Of a stretch of 64,000 nucleotides of DNA, positions 1 through 9,215 are shown piece after piece. Position numbers and translations under genes: made by a program. The DNA is from Enterospora canceri. Lineage: Eukaryota; Microsporidia; Enterocytozoonidae. The DNA is taken from positions 1 to 64,000 of the forward strand of contig LWDP01000004.1 of assembly GCA_002087915.1 (NCBI GenBank). The letters are read 5' to 3'. The notes beneath the pieces were generated by a model. The model saw only the letters and a program-made list of their open reading frames with translations, searched no databases and was not told the origin of the DNA. Each line of letters starts with the position of its first letter. Within the stretch, counting starts at the first letter, position 1.

Positions 1-274
1 TCTTTGTTGTTGGAACTGCTTTGATTGCAGCAGATCTCTTTGTTCTTGGTTGAAGAATGTATTCTTCCGATTGTACCACAGTTGACTGTTTTCTACTTCT
101 AACTGTTGTTGGTACAGCAGTTGCCAATGTGATATTCACATTGGATGCAATTGGTAATGTGTATTGATAGCCTAGTGGTGAATTATAGACAGGTGCCTTG
201 AATACGTAGGATGGTTGATACTTTCTAGGTCTCCCTCTTCCTCTTTGCTCTTCTTCAGGATTGTTGTTGGTCAT
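1..274 (-). CDS. AT-hook protein, N-terminal part (runs off window)
   Basis: This is the first 91 codons of a minus-strand gene that continues beyond the left edge. The ATG at 274 is preceded by ACCCAT, the usual start context here. An acidic stretch (residues 6-9) is followed by GRGRPRK at 12-18, a textbook AT-hook minor-groove DNA-binding motif. The rest is rich in T, V, P and Q with basic patches. A nuclear or chromatin role is inferred from the AT-hook alone. The family cannot be named without the missing part. Confidence 0.6.
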   Translation of the reverse strand, partial: MTNNNPEEEQRGRGRPRKYQPSYVFKAPVYNSPLGYQYTLPIASNVNITLATAVPTTVRSRKQSTVVQSEEYILQPRTKRSAAIKAVPTTK

Positions 275-297
275 ATGGGTTAAAAATATTATTTAGT

Positions 298-1829
298 TTA
301 CTTATTCAGGAGATTCACTAGGATACTTCTACTGATACTCATCACATTCTGATTCATCAAATAAAATGCTATATTAATTTCCATTCTCCTATCACCTGAT
401 TTCAACAGAAATGGATTCTCTGCAAATGTTTTAAATTCCTCTAGAAATGTTCTGAATATTTCTGATTCTCTTCTACCTGTTAACAGTGTTAGAATGAGCT
501 TATCATCATCAAATCTGTCATTGAATAATTCATACAGGGATAATGCCTTTTCATAATCACCATTCTTAATCAGTTCTTTTGCCAGGTATTCATATACAAT
601 TGACTCTATCATTGTATCTGGTTTGTTACAGTTGCTGACATCAATACCATCAGTGTTACCTTGCTTGATTTCATACACCATCTTGAATAATTCATTGTCT
701 GTTTCAACTATCTTGTTCTGCTTGAAGTATTTTACATAGAGTATTTCATCTTGTAAATCATACATCTCAAATAACTCANCAAATAAAATGCTATATTAAT
801 TTCCATTCTCCTATCACCTGATTTCAACAGAAATGGATTCTCTGCAAATGTTTTAAATTCCTCTAGAAATGTTCTGAATATTTCTGATTCTCTTCTACCT
901 GTTAACAGTGTTAGAATGAGCTTATCATCATCAAATCTGTCATTGAATAATTCATACAGGGATAATGCCTTTTCATAATCACCATTCTTAATCAGTTCTT
1001 TTGCCAGGTATTCATATACAATTGACTCTATCATTGTATCTGGTTTGTTACAGTTACTGACATCAATACCATCTGTGTTACCTTGCTTGATTTCATACAC
1101 CATCTTGAATAATTCATTGTCTGTTTCAACTATCTTGTTCTGCTTGAAGTATTTTACATAGAGTATTTCATCTTGTAAATCATACATCTCAAATAACTCA
1201 AGTAATTCATCACAGTAATCATCACACTGAATAAACTTCTGAATATACTTCCTAATATTCTTCTTGATGTATTCTGCTTTGTTGCACTTGAATGTTTTCA
1301 CTCTTTTTAGAATATTGATCATCTTACCATATTCATTGTTTGTTGCATAGATGTTATAGAGTGGTAATAACGTCTCTATATTATCTATTCTCTCTTCTAT
1401 CAATGTTCTTTTTTCTAATTCATCTTCTAAATCAAGTATTTCTGATAAGGTAAGTTCTTTTGGTTTGATCTCTACTTTTCGACTGATTTCATGTGTTTCT
1501 TCCTCAACTGTTTTTAACGAATTGTTGAATTCATCAATGAGTTTGATTGATTGTTTGCTACTTGCCTTGTTGAATACTTCCTGTACTATATCAGGCAATG
1601 CACTTCCTTTGTTCACGTATTTCTTTAGATCTTGAATGAATTTTCTGAAATCTTTCTCAAATTGTTTGGCATTGGTCATTTCAATCAAACTCTTTGCTTT
1701 CTGTTCAATTTCTCTTAATTTTCTATCTTGTTTACTAAGAATCTCTTGAGTTTCTTTCTCTTCAATGTGTTTCTCAGTCTTCTTGTTTTCTTCTGATGCA
1801 TTTCCATTTACATGAAAAAATCTTGACAT
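298..1829 (-). CDS. Putative eIF3 subunit C (Nip1-like), short; broken by an assembly duplication
   Basis: The start at 1829 lies four bases after a CCC block and opens with MSRFF, the characteristic N-terminus of eIF3c. A charged linker follows, then a helical region (FEKDFRKFIQDLKKYV) resembling the eIF3c N-terminal domain. A 421-base segment occurs twice around an N at 779. Collapsing it restores one frame of 369 residues ending at 298, far shorter than the roughly 800 of yeast Nip1, so the C-terminal PCI part would be missing. As deposited, the frame is lost at the N. eIF3c scaffolds the 43S preinitiation complex. The name rests on the N-terminus and weak similarity. Confidence 0.5.
358..1200. 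repeat. Direct 421-base duplication flanking a single N
   Basis: Bases 358-778 recur at 780-1200 (offset 422) with one N at 779 between them. I see only two differences: G/A at 634/1056 and A/T at 652/1074. Both are synonymous in the eIF3c-like frame. The simplest reading is an unmerged contig overlap, with the two differences being alleles, rather than a real tandem duplication. Confidence 0.85.
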
Positions 1830-2072
1830 TTTAGGGTTCAATAATTTGTTAAACGTAATGTTCAAAGCATGAAGGTGGTAACCTGATGCATATTTATAAT
1901 TTATACACCATTTAAATAATATGTACCTACCCACTGTTCCTCATTTTCACTTTTCTTATACGGTTTTGTAAAATCTAACCTGAATAACCCATACATTTAC
2001 AAATATTCAAAATATTTACTCGTGTTATGCACATTAATAACGTATTACTTAATCTTTATTATATATTACCCT

Positions 2073-3008
2073 ATGAGACGTGTTCTAGGAATACAGAAAG
2101 AAGTTAACTACAGAGTTGAATGGCATAGGTGGGCTCTTATCTTCAAGAACGCAATGCTATTCGCTATTAGGTTGTGCTTGGGAAAAGATTTAACACCTGA
2201 AGAACGACTTTTCTTAGCTTTCGGACTTGAAAGGCTGCTAGTACTCAATGGTGTATTGTTTCTTTGTCTTTCATATACGCTGCTCAAGAAAGATGTTGAT
2301 GTGTTTAGGAACACAATAGTTATATTGATGCTGTTTCTTACTGCAACGATAGTACTATCCATACAGACAATGTTTGAATTGCTAAAAGCAGATCACGTAG
2401 GGTGTCTAGTATTCTACATACTTCTATTTGTAGCAGTTGCATCAGAATCAGTATTTCTACTAACTTTCTACAAAAGAATTGGATTTGTATCAACTGGCTA
2501 CATCTCAACACTAACAAGAAATCAAAAACTAACGGATGCATACCGAAAGAGGAATAGACTCACAGCACTGTGTCTCGGATACCTGATTCTTCTTTCAAAC
2601 ACAATTATTCGAGTTTTTACCCAGTATTTTGTTGGAATACCACAAGACGCAATTGAATCATTGCTAGTTGGTACATCTATCATTGGATACATTGGATACC
2701 AAATATCCTTATGGATTAACTTGGTATTGGAAGTTGTATTAATAGTTGCCATCGCATACAGGATCAATGAAGAATCAAAAACACAAAGAAAGGTGACTAT
2801 TGCTTTGATACTCATTCTTGAAGCACTCTTAGTACTGGAATTCATAGCAATAGGCTCAGCTTATACCAGATTTAATATTGGATTAGTTACTGAAATCATA
2901 TACAATACGTATGCAGCGTATGTAGTGTGGCAAGAATATCGCACACTGGATTTGGGTTTGAAGGATCTGCTTACAAAGAAGAACAAAAAGAAACGTCGTA
3001 AGTTGTAA
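2073..3008 (+). CDS. Multi-pass membrane protein, unknown
   Basis: The start at 2073 (MRRVLG) is chosen because ACCCT directly precedes it; the frame is open further upstream. The 311-residue product has about seven hydrophobic segments separated by short charged loops and a very basic C-terminus (KKNKKKRRKL), which suggests a cytosolic tail. It is divergent from the eIF3c-like gene. I recognise no family; the topology fits a transporter or an ER/Golgi membrane protein, but no motif decides this. Confidence 0.75.
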   Translation: MRRVLGIQKEVNYRVEWHRWALIFKNAMLFAIRLCLGKDLTPEERLFLAFGLERLLVLNGVLFLCLSYTLLKKDVDVFRNTIVILMLFLTATIVLSIQTMFELLKADHVGCLVFYILLFVAVASESVFLLTFYKRIGFVSTGYISTLTRNQKLTDAYRKRNRLTALCLGYLILLSNTIIRVFTQYFVGIPQDAIESLLVGTSIIGYIGYQISLWINLVLEVVLIVAIAYRINEESKTQRKVTIALILILEALLVLEFIAIGSAYTRFNIGLVTEIIYNTYAAYVVWQEYRTLDLGLKDLLTKKNKKKRRKL

Positions 3009-3114
3009 ATAAACCGCTCTAAAGAATCACTTTTCCTTCTTTCCACCCCAGACTGAATATCCTCAACAACTTCCATCAATGAGTATTCTCCTAATAAACC
3101 ATTCTTTTATTCTT

Positions 3115-3678
3115 TCAGCAGACCTTTACGCCTCTCTCTACGACAAATATGCCATCTAGGAATATTCTTGGATCATACAACTTCTCCTTCTTAGTCCAAT
3201 TCTCCAAATTGCATATTGTCTGTGAGACATGTTCCAAATTGATTCCCTCTACAATCAACGAACACTTATCCTCTCCAATTTCAACTGTTGTCTCGCCTAT
3301 AATTGGGAAATGCTTTCCTTGCTTCTTTCCATAGTAGTTCTTGATGATGATTTCCTTTGCACTCTTATCAACAATTAGCTGAATTGAGAAGTGCTTATAA
3401 AGTGCCTTTGCCACGTACCTGAACCCAGTCACCACCCCATTTGCGTTATTCCTCAAATGACTTGCAACCGTATTCACGTAGTTGTTCTTCCTCCTGTTTC
3501 CATGCCAACTCTGTATCTCAATCACGTCTCCATCCAATATGAACGTGAACTTGAATGCTGATGCATCGTAAGTCTGCTTTCCCAATGGGCCCTTGAACGT
3601 AAACACCTTTCCCTTCTGAGTCACCTCGCACTCCTTAGGAATCTTCACCAATTCCTTCTTCAACAGCAACTTAACCAT
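3115..3678 (-). CDS. RPL9: 60S ribosomal protein L9 (uL6)
   Basis: The 187-residue product matches eukaryotic L9 along its whole length, including the GKVFTFKGPLGK segment near the N-terminus and the GFRYVAKALYKHF segment in the middle. uL6 sits near the sarcin-ricin loop and GTPase centre of the large subunit. TATCCC directly abuts the ATG at 3678. Length is normal for the family. It is transcribed divergently from the gene at 3793. Confidence 0.97.
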   Translation of the reverse strand: MVKLLLKKELVKIPKECEVTQKGKVFTFKGPLGKQTYDASAFKFTFILDGDVIEIQSWHGNRRKNNYVNTVASHLRNNANGVVTGFRYVAKALYKHFSIQLIVDKSAKEIIIKNYYGKKQGKHFPIIGETTVEIGEDKCSLIVEGINLEHVSQTICNLENWTKKEKLYDPRIFLDGIFVVERGVKVC

Positions 3679-3792
3679 GGGATAAAATTTGTAAAAATGT
3701 TAAATTTGTTGCAATAACTCACCTTTGCTTCATCTATTTATTCAGCCTACGTCATTCTCATCAGTCAAATTGCTGAATTGTTAGGCCATCGA

Positions 3793-4422
3793 ATGAAAAT
3801 TTTGTCAAACGAAAGGCCACTGCACCAGGAGCTGCTTCTTTCTCTCATGGCACAGCAGAATGTGCGAGAAGAAGATCAGTCGCATGTTTTCAGAACATTT
3901 GACAAACTGGTCCAATTCATGAGGGAGTCTAGGGCCACCTGTGAGCATATTGCAAAAAGATGGCCTAAATTTGAGGATGTCGAATGCTACTTGGCTGTTA
4001 GGCTGATTTGTGCAGTTGATTTGTGCATTTATCCATCAAAGGAGTTCTCAGAAGAGGAAGTTGAGTGGATTCTACAGGTGAATGAGGTGACGTACCTGAA
4101 TTTGGGAAGCAGTGGAATCAGCGTATTCGTCGACAAGAATGGCGTAGTCACGGCCTACAGGAAACTGGTTGACTTCAAAACAGGCTTCAGCAACTCAAAG
4201 AGGCGTCTTAAGGAAATCAAGCCAATGAGGCTGGTGACCATTGACGATGAGACAACGAACCACGACCTGAGAATTGAGGAGATTCTGGAAGGATACGAAA
4301 AGAAGAAGACGACAAACAAGAAGGAGAGACACATCAAACTGTACGAGACTGATCACAGGATGTACAAGAAGGAGAAGAGGCCACGAAGCATTGAGCTGAA
4401 TAAGATTGAAAAGAAGGACTAA
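3793..4422 (+). CDS. Hypothetical protein, weak Nse1-like N-terminus
   Basis: The first ATG in the open frame is at 3793 and gives 209 residues. The opening 30 residues (HQELLLSLMAQQNV) and a following EVTYLNLGSSG segment recall the winged-helix part of Nse1, the SMC5/6 subunit, but there is no C-terminal RING. The last 60 residues are Lys/Glu-rich and probably disordered. Only GGCC, not CCC, precedes the start. The Nse1 idea is a weak inference; otherwise the gene is unrecognised. Confidence 0.6.
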   Translation: MKILSNERPLHQELLLSLMAQQNVREEDQSHVFRTFDKLVQFMRESRATCEHIAKRWPKFEDVECYLAVRLICAVDLCIYPSKEFSEEEVEWILQVNEVTYLNLGSSGISVFVDKNGVVTAYRKLVDFKTGFSNSKRRLKEIKPMRLVTIDDETTNHDLRIEEILEGYEKKKTTNKKERHIKLYETDHRMYKKEKRPRSIELNKIEKKD

Positions 4423-4444
4423 AACCATAATGGGCTGAAATGAG

Positions 4445-5392
4445 TTAGAAATTTGCCTTTACTATTTCATCAACCGTCTTATTGATGTGTGACCTCGATT
4501 CAGATGCGTACTTCTTCTCCAAATTCACGTACTTCTTCTGTTTCAGTGCCCTGATTGTGTCGTGGTAGCAGTCTACGATCTCGTGTCTCTCTGTGCCGCA
4601 ATAGAGCCAGAACAGATTTCTGTTTGTGTCCTGGCTGCAGAATCTCCTGGCAATGAATACGGCTGTGGCTGCCTTGATTCTGTTGCTGTACCCATACGTG
4701 TTAGAATGCATGTGCATTGTCTCAAGAATGTATTTGGCCATGTTTCGTGTCTTTGACTCGTATCCATTCGCCTTGTTTGCCTTTCGTAAGAAATAGAGTG
4801 GATTCACAAACTCAATTTCGTAGTTCAGACTGATCAGAATCTGCTTCTCCGCATCCATCACATCCTTCTCAGTCATCTGCGTCTCTTCCTCCTCCATCCT
4901 GTTCAGAATGCATCGAATGTCTGGCCAATCCACTTCCTCGTACTTCTGTGCTATCACCAGTGCAGCCACTGCCACCTTCTTGTAGTCTTTATTCATGCAC
5001 CTGTGTTTCTGAATGAATTTGTCTAGGATGTTCATGAACACGTAAATCGTATCATCACAAATATTCAGGTCATCCTGAACCCCCAAAATAAAGTCTACCA
5101 ATTTGCACCTTGTTCTAAAAGGCGTCTTGCTCTCGTCGTATCCCCCTTCCCTGTCTATTTTGGTGTTGTGGTTCTCAATGCTCCTCTGATACTTGTAGAC
5201 TGTTCTTATTTCCCTCTCCTCTATGCTCATGTGTCTCCTCTTTATTCTTTCTTCATTGATACTCAATTTGCTCATGAATGAGGATACTCCACTTCCACTT
5301 CCCTTGTTACGCTTATTCTCTACCTCATAGTTCTCCTTGTTCTCTGTTCCACTCATTTCTATTTGTTTCCTGGTGTTAAATTTGTTAGTCAT
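4445..5392 (-). CDS. B-type mitotic cyclin
   Basis: An N-terminal charged region of about 95 residues precedes a cyclin box: RTRCKLVDFILGVQDDL, then KKVAVAALVIAQKYEEV, and a second fold containing LNYEIEFVNPLYFLRKA. The MRxxLVDW-like element is RCKLVDF. This arrangement is that of A/B cyclins that activate Cdk1. The start at 5392 is preferred over one 17 codons upstream because ACCCAGAG precedes it, giving 315 residues. I see no clear RxxL destruction box. It ends close to, and convergent with, the gene at 3793-4422. Confidence 0.85.
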   Translation of the reverse strand: MTNKFNTRKQIEMSGTENKENYEVENKRNKGSGSGVSSFMSKLSINEERIKRRHMSIEEREIRTVYKYQRSIENHNTKIDREGGYDESKTPFRTRCKLVDFILGVQDDLNICDDTIYVFMNILDKFIQKHRCMNKDYKKVAVAALVIAQKYEEVDWPDIRCILNRMEEEETQMTEKDVMDAEKQILISLNYEIEFVNPLYFLRKANKANGYESKTRNMAKYILETMHMHSNTYGYSNRIKAATAVFIARRFCSQDTNRNLFWLYCGTERHEIVDCYHDTIRALKQKKYVNLEKKYASESRSHINKTVDEIVKANF

Positions 5393-5522
5393 CTCTGGGT
5401 ATTTCAAGCCAATTGATTTCTTAGACAGGTTTGTAACTATCATAATACTACTATAATATTACTACCATACTACCATAATAATACCATATTAATACTACTC
5501 TAATTAAATATAAATACCTAAT

Positions 5523-7004
5523 TCATTCCTTTATTGGCTTTCCAGCAAGTATCATCTCATCACACATCAATAAGTTGATTGCGGTGTAAACAGCATTTGT
5601 AAATACGTTCCCTAACACCGTTGCATTCTCAATGACCTCCTCTTCGTCTCCAACTGCCAGTAACTTGGCATACTCCTCCTGTGGATTCCCACCACTGTTT
5701 TTGATCAGTGTCTTACAGAGTGCCTCATACGTCCTGATCAATATCTCGTATCCAACTGAATCAGCTGGATTCACATTCCTGTTCCTGAGCATCTTGATCA
5801 ATGAGACGTAGAGGTGTCTTCCACCCCTGATACAGCACTTGTCTCTCACAGCCAGCATCACTGCAACCAGAGTCCCCTTGATACTCTGCCTGATTCTGCC
5901 GTAATCCACGTTGCCACGAATCAGAATGGTACAGGCTCCCTTCATTGGAACACCCTCAATGAACGTGTAGACTTCTTCACCAACTCGCTCCACCCTCATC
6001 GTCTTGGCGTATCCCAGTGAATCGAGACTCAGCTTGTTCTCATCTGTGACTATTCTGCCCCCACACATTCCAACCAGTCTCTCCAGGTTCTTCCTCTTTG
6101 CCCTTCTCACTGCCGTAATCCCATTTGACCCAAGCAGCCCGAGACTCGTCAAATCGATTCCCTTCTCATTCACCACCAGTAGCTCATTTCCCTTCTTCCT
6201 GCACTCCTTGGCCAATTCGACTATTTTGTTCACCTTGTTCAAAATGAAGTCGTTTTCTCTCCTGGCAAACTCCTCTCGCTCTCCAATCGTCGAATAGACG
6301 AATTCAGTCTCCGTTTCTGGCTTCTCGTACTCCATCGACATGTTTGTCACCAGAATGCATACGTCATTCAGCTCATCCGGCATATCCTGGTGCCTTGGAC
6401 CGTGGTCCAGAACAAGCCCAGCCACAAACCGCGAGTCTCTCACGTCTCCTCCTTCCATCTTCAGTGTCTCAATCAGCTTCACGTCTGCCGTGTGCTTCAG
6501 TGCCTCCAGAACAATCTCAGTCAAACAGCCTGAATTCCTCGACTTGGTCGAAAGAGTCGCTCTCACCAATGCCCTCAGGTTCGAGTCATCCAGTGGAAGC
6601 AGACTGTTCTTCAGGTGCTGTGACACGTCATCGGCTGCCAGCTGCAGCGAATTCGCAATCTGGGCCACCTTTGACCCGTCTGAGTAGTACGAAAATGCAC
6701 CTGTGAATATCTCGCATATGCTGAGGATGTAGGTGACAATTCCGTCACCAACACGCTGGTGGATGCTGTTGGCCGACCTAGTTATCACAATTGACGTGGG
6801 ATGGCTGTACTTTATTTCCCTACAAAGTGCTATCCCATCCTTCGTCAAACTAAGCTTGTTTCCGCCACTAACTAAGGCCTTGTACGTTCCATTCGGCCCA
6901 AGACACGGGGCAAAGAGCTCCCTGAGCTGCGCACACGTCAAGTTGTTGTACGCCATGGCCTGCCCCTCCTGCGTGTACTGCGCCTCTGATTTGGTCGAAT
7001 TCAT
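5523..7004 (-). CDS. CCT6: CCT chaperonin zeta subunit
   Basis: This is a group II chaperonin subunit. The N-terminus has the LGPNGTYKALVSGG nucleotide-binding region and LTKDG, followed by HPTSIVITRSA, close to the HPTASLIAK signature of CCT6. GIDLTSLGLLGSNGITAVRRAKRKNLERL also matches zeta. It folds actin, tubulin and WD40 proteins in the cytosolic TRiC ring. GDGIVTYIL stands where GDGT is usual, so the catalytic-loop Thr is Ile, an oddity for an ATPase. The start at 7004 follows CCCA; 493 residues against about 540 is typical shortening. Confidence 0.88.
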   Translation of the reverse strand: MNSTKSEAQYTQEGQAMAYNNLTCAQLRELFAPCLGPNGTYKALVSGGNKLSLTKDGIALCREIKYSHPTSIVITRSANSIHQRVGDGIVTYILSICEIFTGAFSYYSDGSKVAQIANSLQLAADDVSQHLKNSLLPLDDSNLRALVRATLSTKSRNSGCLTEIVLEALKHTADVKLIETLKMEGGDVRDSRFVAGLVLDHGPRHQDMPDELNDVCILVTNMSMEYEKPETETEFVYSTIGEREEFARRENDFILNKVNKIVELAKECRKKGNELLVVNEKGIDLTSLGLLGSNGITAVRRAKRKNLERLVGMCGGRIVTDENKLSLDSLGYAKTMRVERVGEEVYTFIEGVPMKGACTILIRGNVDYGRIRQSIKGTLVAVMLAVRDKCCIRGGRHLYVSLIKMLRNRNVNPADSVGYEILIRTYEALCKTLIKNSGGNPQEEYAKLLAVGDEEEVIENATVLGNVFTNAVYTAINLLMCDEMILAGKPIKE

Positions 7005-7032
7005 TGGGATAAAAATGGCATTTTTCACATAT

Positions 7033-7935
7033 TTACTTGTAGCTCTTGAAGTCGTCATTGGAGCCATTATGCGCCTGGTTGCTCACCACTGCCTTGTCTC
7101 CCTTTATTTCGAGCACAATTCTGCTTCCCACGTCTGAGACCTTCCTTGCTGTTTTCCTGGCTGTCTTCTTCCCACGTGTCTTCAGAACGTAGTAGACTTT
7201 GACTGCTGGATCGTACAGGAAGACCTGGAAGAGCATCGAGACCGCCACAAAGAGGAGGAATACGCCGAATTTGAGGGTGAAGAAGTCGAAGTCGAGGAGA
7301 CAGCGGGTCAGTGACTCGACTGACGCCTCCTTGTTGTCGATGAGACCGATGTTCTTGTCCAGGAACCACCAGATCAGGTACGTGCTGCCTGATGCGTTGA
7401 TGAATGCGCTGAATATGAAGTCGACAAAGGTGTAGATCAGAAAGAGGGCGACTACTGGGAGTGTGACTGCCAGAAAGAAGAATGCCGTCCCAACGTGGAT
7501 GTCACTGAAGTTGTTGGTGTAGGATGAGCAGAATGAGACGTACCAGCTGAAGAGCATCAGACTCACGAATGCCCCAGCCGCCTTGGCTGCGAATATTCCA
7601 AGCAGAATGGCCGCTGTCAGTGCTCCCAGCTTGTAGGAGACAATCGACACGACCGATTGGACGATCTTGTTGAAGATGGTCTTCTCAGTCAGGCTGTTCA
7701 GGTAGTCGCTGTACTGGGATCCACTTTTGAACAGATTTGAAATCAGCAGATACTGCGTCATTATTGATGAGAAGTATTGGGTGCTGCTTCCCAGGACGTA
7801 GGTCAGTCCCAGGATGGTTCCAACAACCAGGAAGTCAAGCATTCCAATCAGGTCGTAGAAGAGTGTCAGGTAGCAGTCAGGTGAAGGGCGCTCCATCTGC
7901 TCTAACAGGAAGTCAACTGTCGTCTTCGAAGCCAT
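7033..7935 (-). CDS. Multi-pass membrane protein, unknown
   Basis: The 300-residue product begins at 7935 right after ACCCC. Several long hydrophobic segments lie between residues 30 and 240, including GALTAAILLGIFAAKAAGAF and GTAFFFLAVTLPVVALFLIY. A basic stretch (KTRGKKTARKTARK) follows, then a short hydrophilic tail. I recognise no family. The DNA is GC-rich relative to most of the window, like the adjacent CCT6 gene. It is oriented head-to-tail with CCT6 with a 28-base gap, and divergent from the PP2A subunit gene. Confidence 0.8.
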   Translation of the reverse strand: MASKTTVDFLLEQMERPSPDCYLTLFYDLIGMLDFLVVGTILGLTYVLGSSTQYFSSIMTQYLLISNLFKSGSQYSDYLNSLTEKTIFNKIVQSVVSIVSYKLGALTAAILLGIFAAKAAGAFVSLMLFSWYVSFCSSYTNNFSDIHVGTAFFFLAVTLPVVALFLIYTFVDFIFSAFINASGSTYLIWWFLDKNIGLIDNKEASVESLTRCLLDFDFFTLKFGVFLLFVAVSMLFQVFLYDPAVKVYYVLKTRGKKTARKTARKVSDVGSRIVLEIKGDKAVVSNQAHNGSNDDFKSYK

Positions 7936-8117
7936 GGGGTTTGTTTGTTGTTTGTTTTTAAGAGAAGTGATTGATTTTTGTTAGGGTGTATTCTGTAGGA
8001 GAAATATTGGTATCAGTGGCACCATGATGAGTGTTACACTAATGTTTCGTGATTTATAAAATTATGATTTGTTTGGCTCAATATTGGTTAGATAGCAGAA
8101 TTTTATGGCTGACGAAA

Positions 8118-9215
8118 ATGGGCTTGAGGATGAATCAGATTGAGGTTCAGGTGGGAGTGAAGTACCAGGATAAGATAACGAGTTTGAGTGGGAATGTGTT
8201 GGTTGGAAGAGAGGATGGGAAGGTGGAGAAGTGTGACAGTAGGGGAATTAGACTTAAAGTGGACTGTTTTGAGGAGGAGTTGGATTTGTTGGAGAATGAG
8301 ACAATTAAGGAGGGAATAGCAGCAATGGAGAGGCTATCAAGCAGAACAGTTGAAGAGAGAGTATTCGTGGCAAATGAAAGGAGTATAAAGTTGGTTAGGA
8401 TGAAAGAGAGGGAGAGAATTAGGACAGTGGTAGGAAACAGGGGCAATGAGAGGAAACAGGGTGGATATTCTGAGACAAATAGCAGGGTGGAATTGGTGTT
8501 GAAGAATGTTCACAGGTACCTGATAAATGGGCTGAGTCTGAATTCATGTGATGAGTACATGATCAGCAGTGACTTGCTACGAGTGAATCTGTGGAAGGTG
8601 GATCGTATGGAGCACTGCTACAACCTGGTTGACATCAAGAATGACCTGGAACTGGGAAACATCTACGTGATTAACAGTGCCAAATTCAGCAAGTGGTCTG
8701 ATACACTTTTTGGGTACTGTTCATCAAGAGGCGTAGTTGGAGTCCATGACACGAAAATAAGACCAGAATCAGCTGAAATAGTCAGGCTGAACAGTACAAG
8801 AAGCACGCAGCTGAGGAGTTTGAGTGACTTTGAGTTTGTGGATGAGTACAAGGTGGCAACCAGGTCACTAAACAAGGTGGCAATCTACGACTTGAGGAGT
8901 CCAAACAGTCTGTTTGGAGACTACGAAATAGCAAGAGATGCTGACCTGTCAAACAGTGACTTAATTTATGAGAAGTTTAAGGTTGTTTCTGTAGGTGGCA
9001 AAATATTCACTGGAACGACACAGGGGGAGATTTGTGTAGTGGATGCAACTGAAAACAAAATGGGCAAAATGACGGTGTTAGAAGGAGACCATCGTGAAAT
9101 GACCAAGGAGAACAGCATCAGGCTGATTAGCGAGGGAGATGGGATACTGAATTGCGTCAATGGTGGCGTGATTTATCAGTATGAAATTGATCGATTGGTG
9201 GAATCTATCTTCTGA
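8118..9215 (+). CDS. CDC55: PP2A regulatory subunit B (B55/Cdc55-type WD40)
   Basis: The central part matches the B55 family closely: HRYLINGLSLNSCDEYMI, then LLRVNLWKVDRMEHCYNLVDIK, then NSAKFSKWSDTLFGYCSSRG. B55 is a seven-bladed propeller that directs PP2A to mitotic Cdk substrates. The product is about 365 residues from the ATG at 8118 (447-526 in human and yeast), so loops are trimmed. The start is uncertain: no CCC block is near, and an ATG at 8064 in the same frame is possible. Its 3' end overlaps the SNARE gene by 11 bases, tail to tail. Confidence 0.85.
   Translation: MGLRMNQIEVQVGVKYQDKITSLSGNVLVGREDGKVEKCDSRGIRLKVDCFEEELDLLENETIKEGIAAMERLSSRTVEERVFVANERSIKLVRMKERERIRTVVGNRGNERKQGGYSETNSRVELVLKNVHRYLINGLSLNSCDEYMISSDLLRVNLWKVDRMEHCYNLVDIKNDLELGNIYVINSAKFSKWSDTLFGYCSSRGVVGVHDTKIRPESAEIVRLNSTRSTQLRSLSDFEFVDEYKVATRSLNKVAIYDLRSPNSLFGDYEIARDADLSNSDLIYEKFKVVSVGGKIFTGTTQGEICVVDATENKMGKMTVLEGDHREMTKENSIRLISEGDGILNCVNGGVIYQYEIDRLVESIF

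Noticed and set aside
6340..6706. Open frames of about 115-120 codons opposite CCT6
   Set aside because: They are shadows of the conserved CCT6 frame. No CCC start and low-complexity Ser/Pro/Arg composition.
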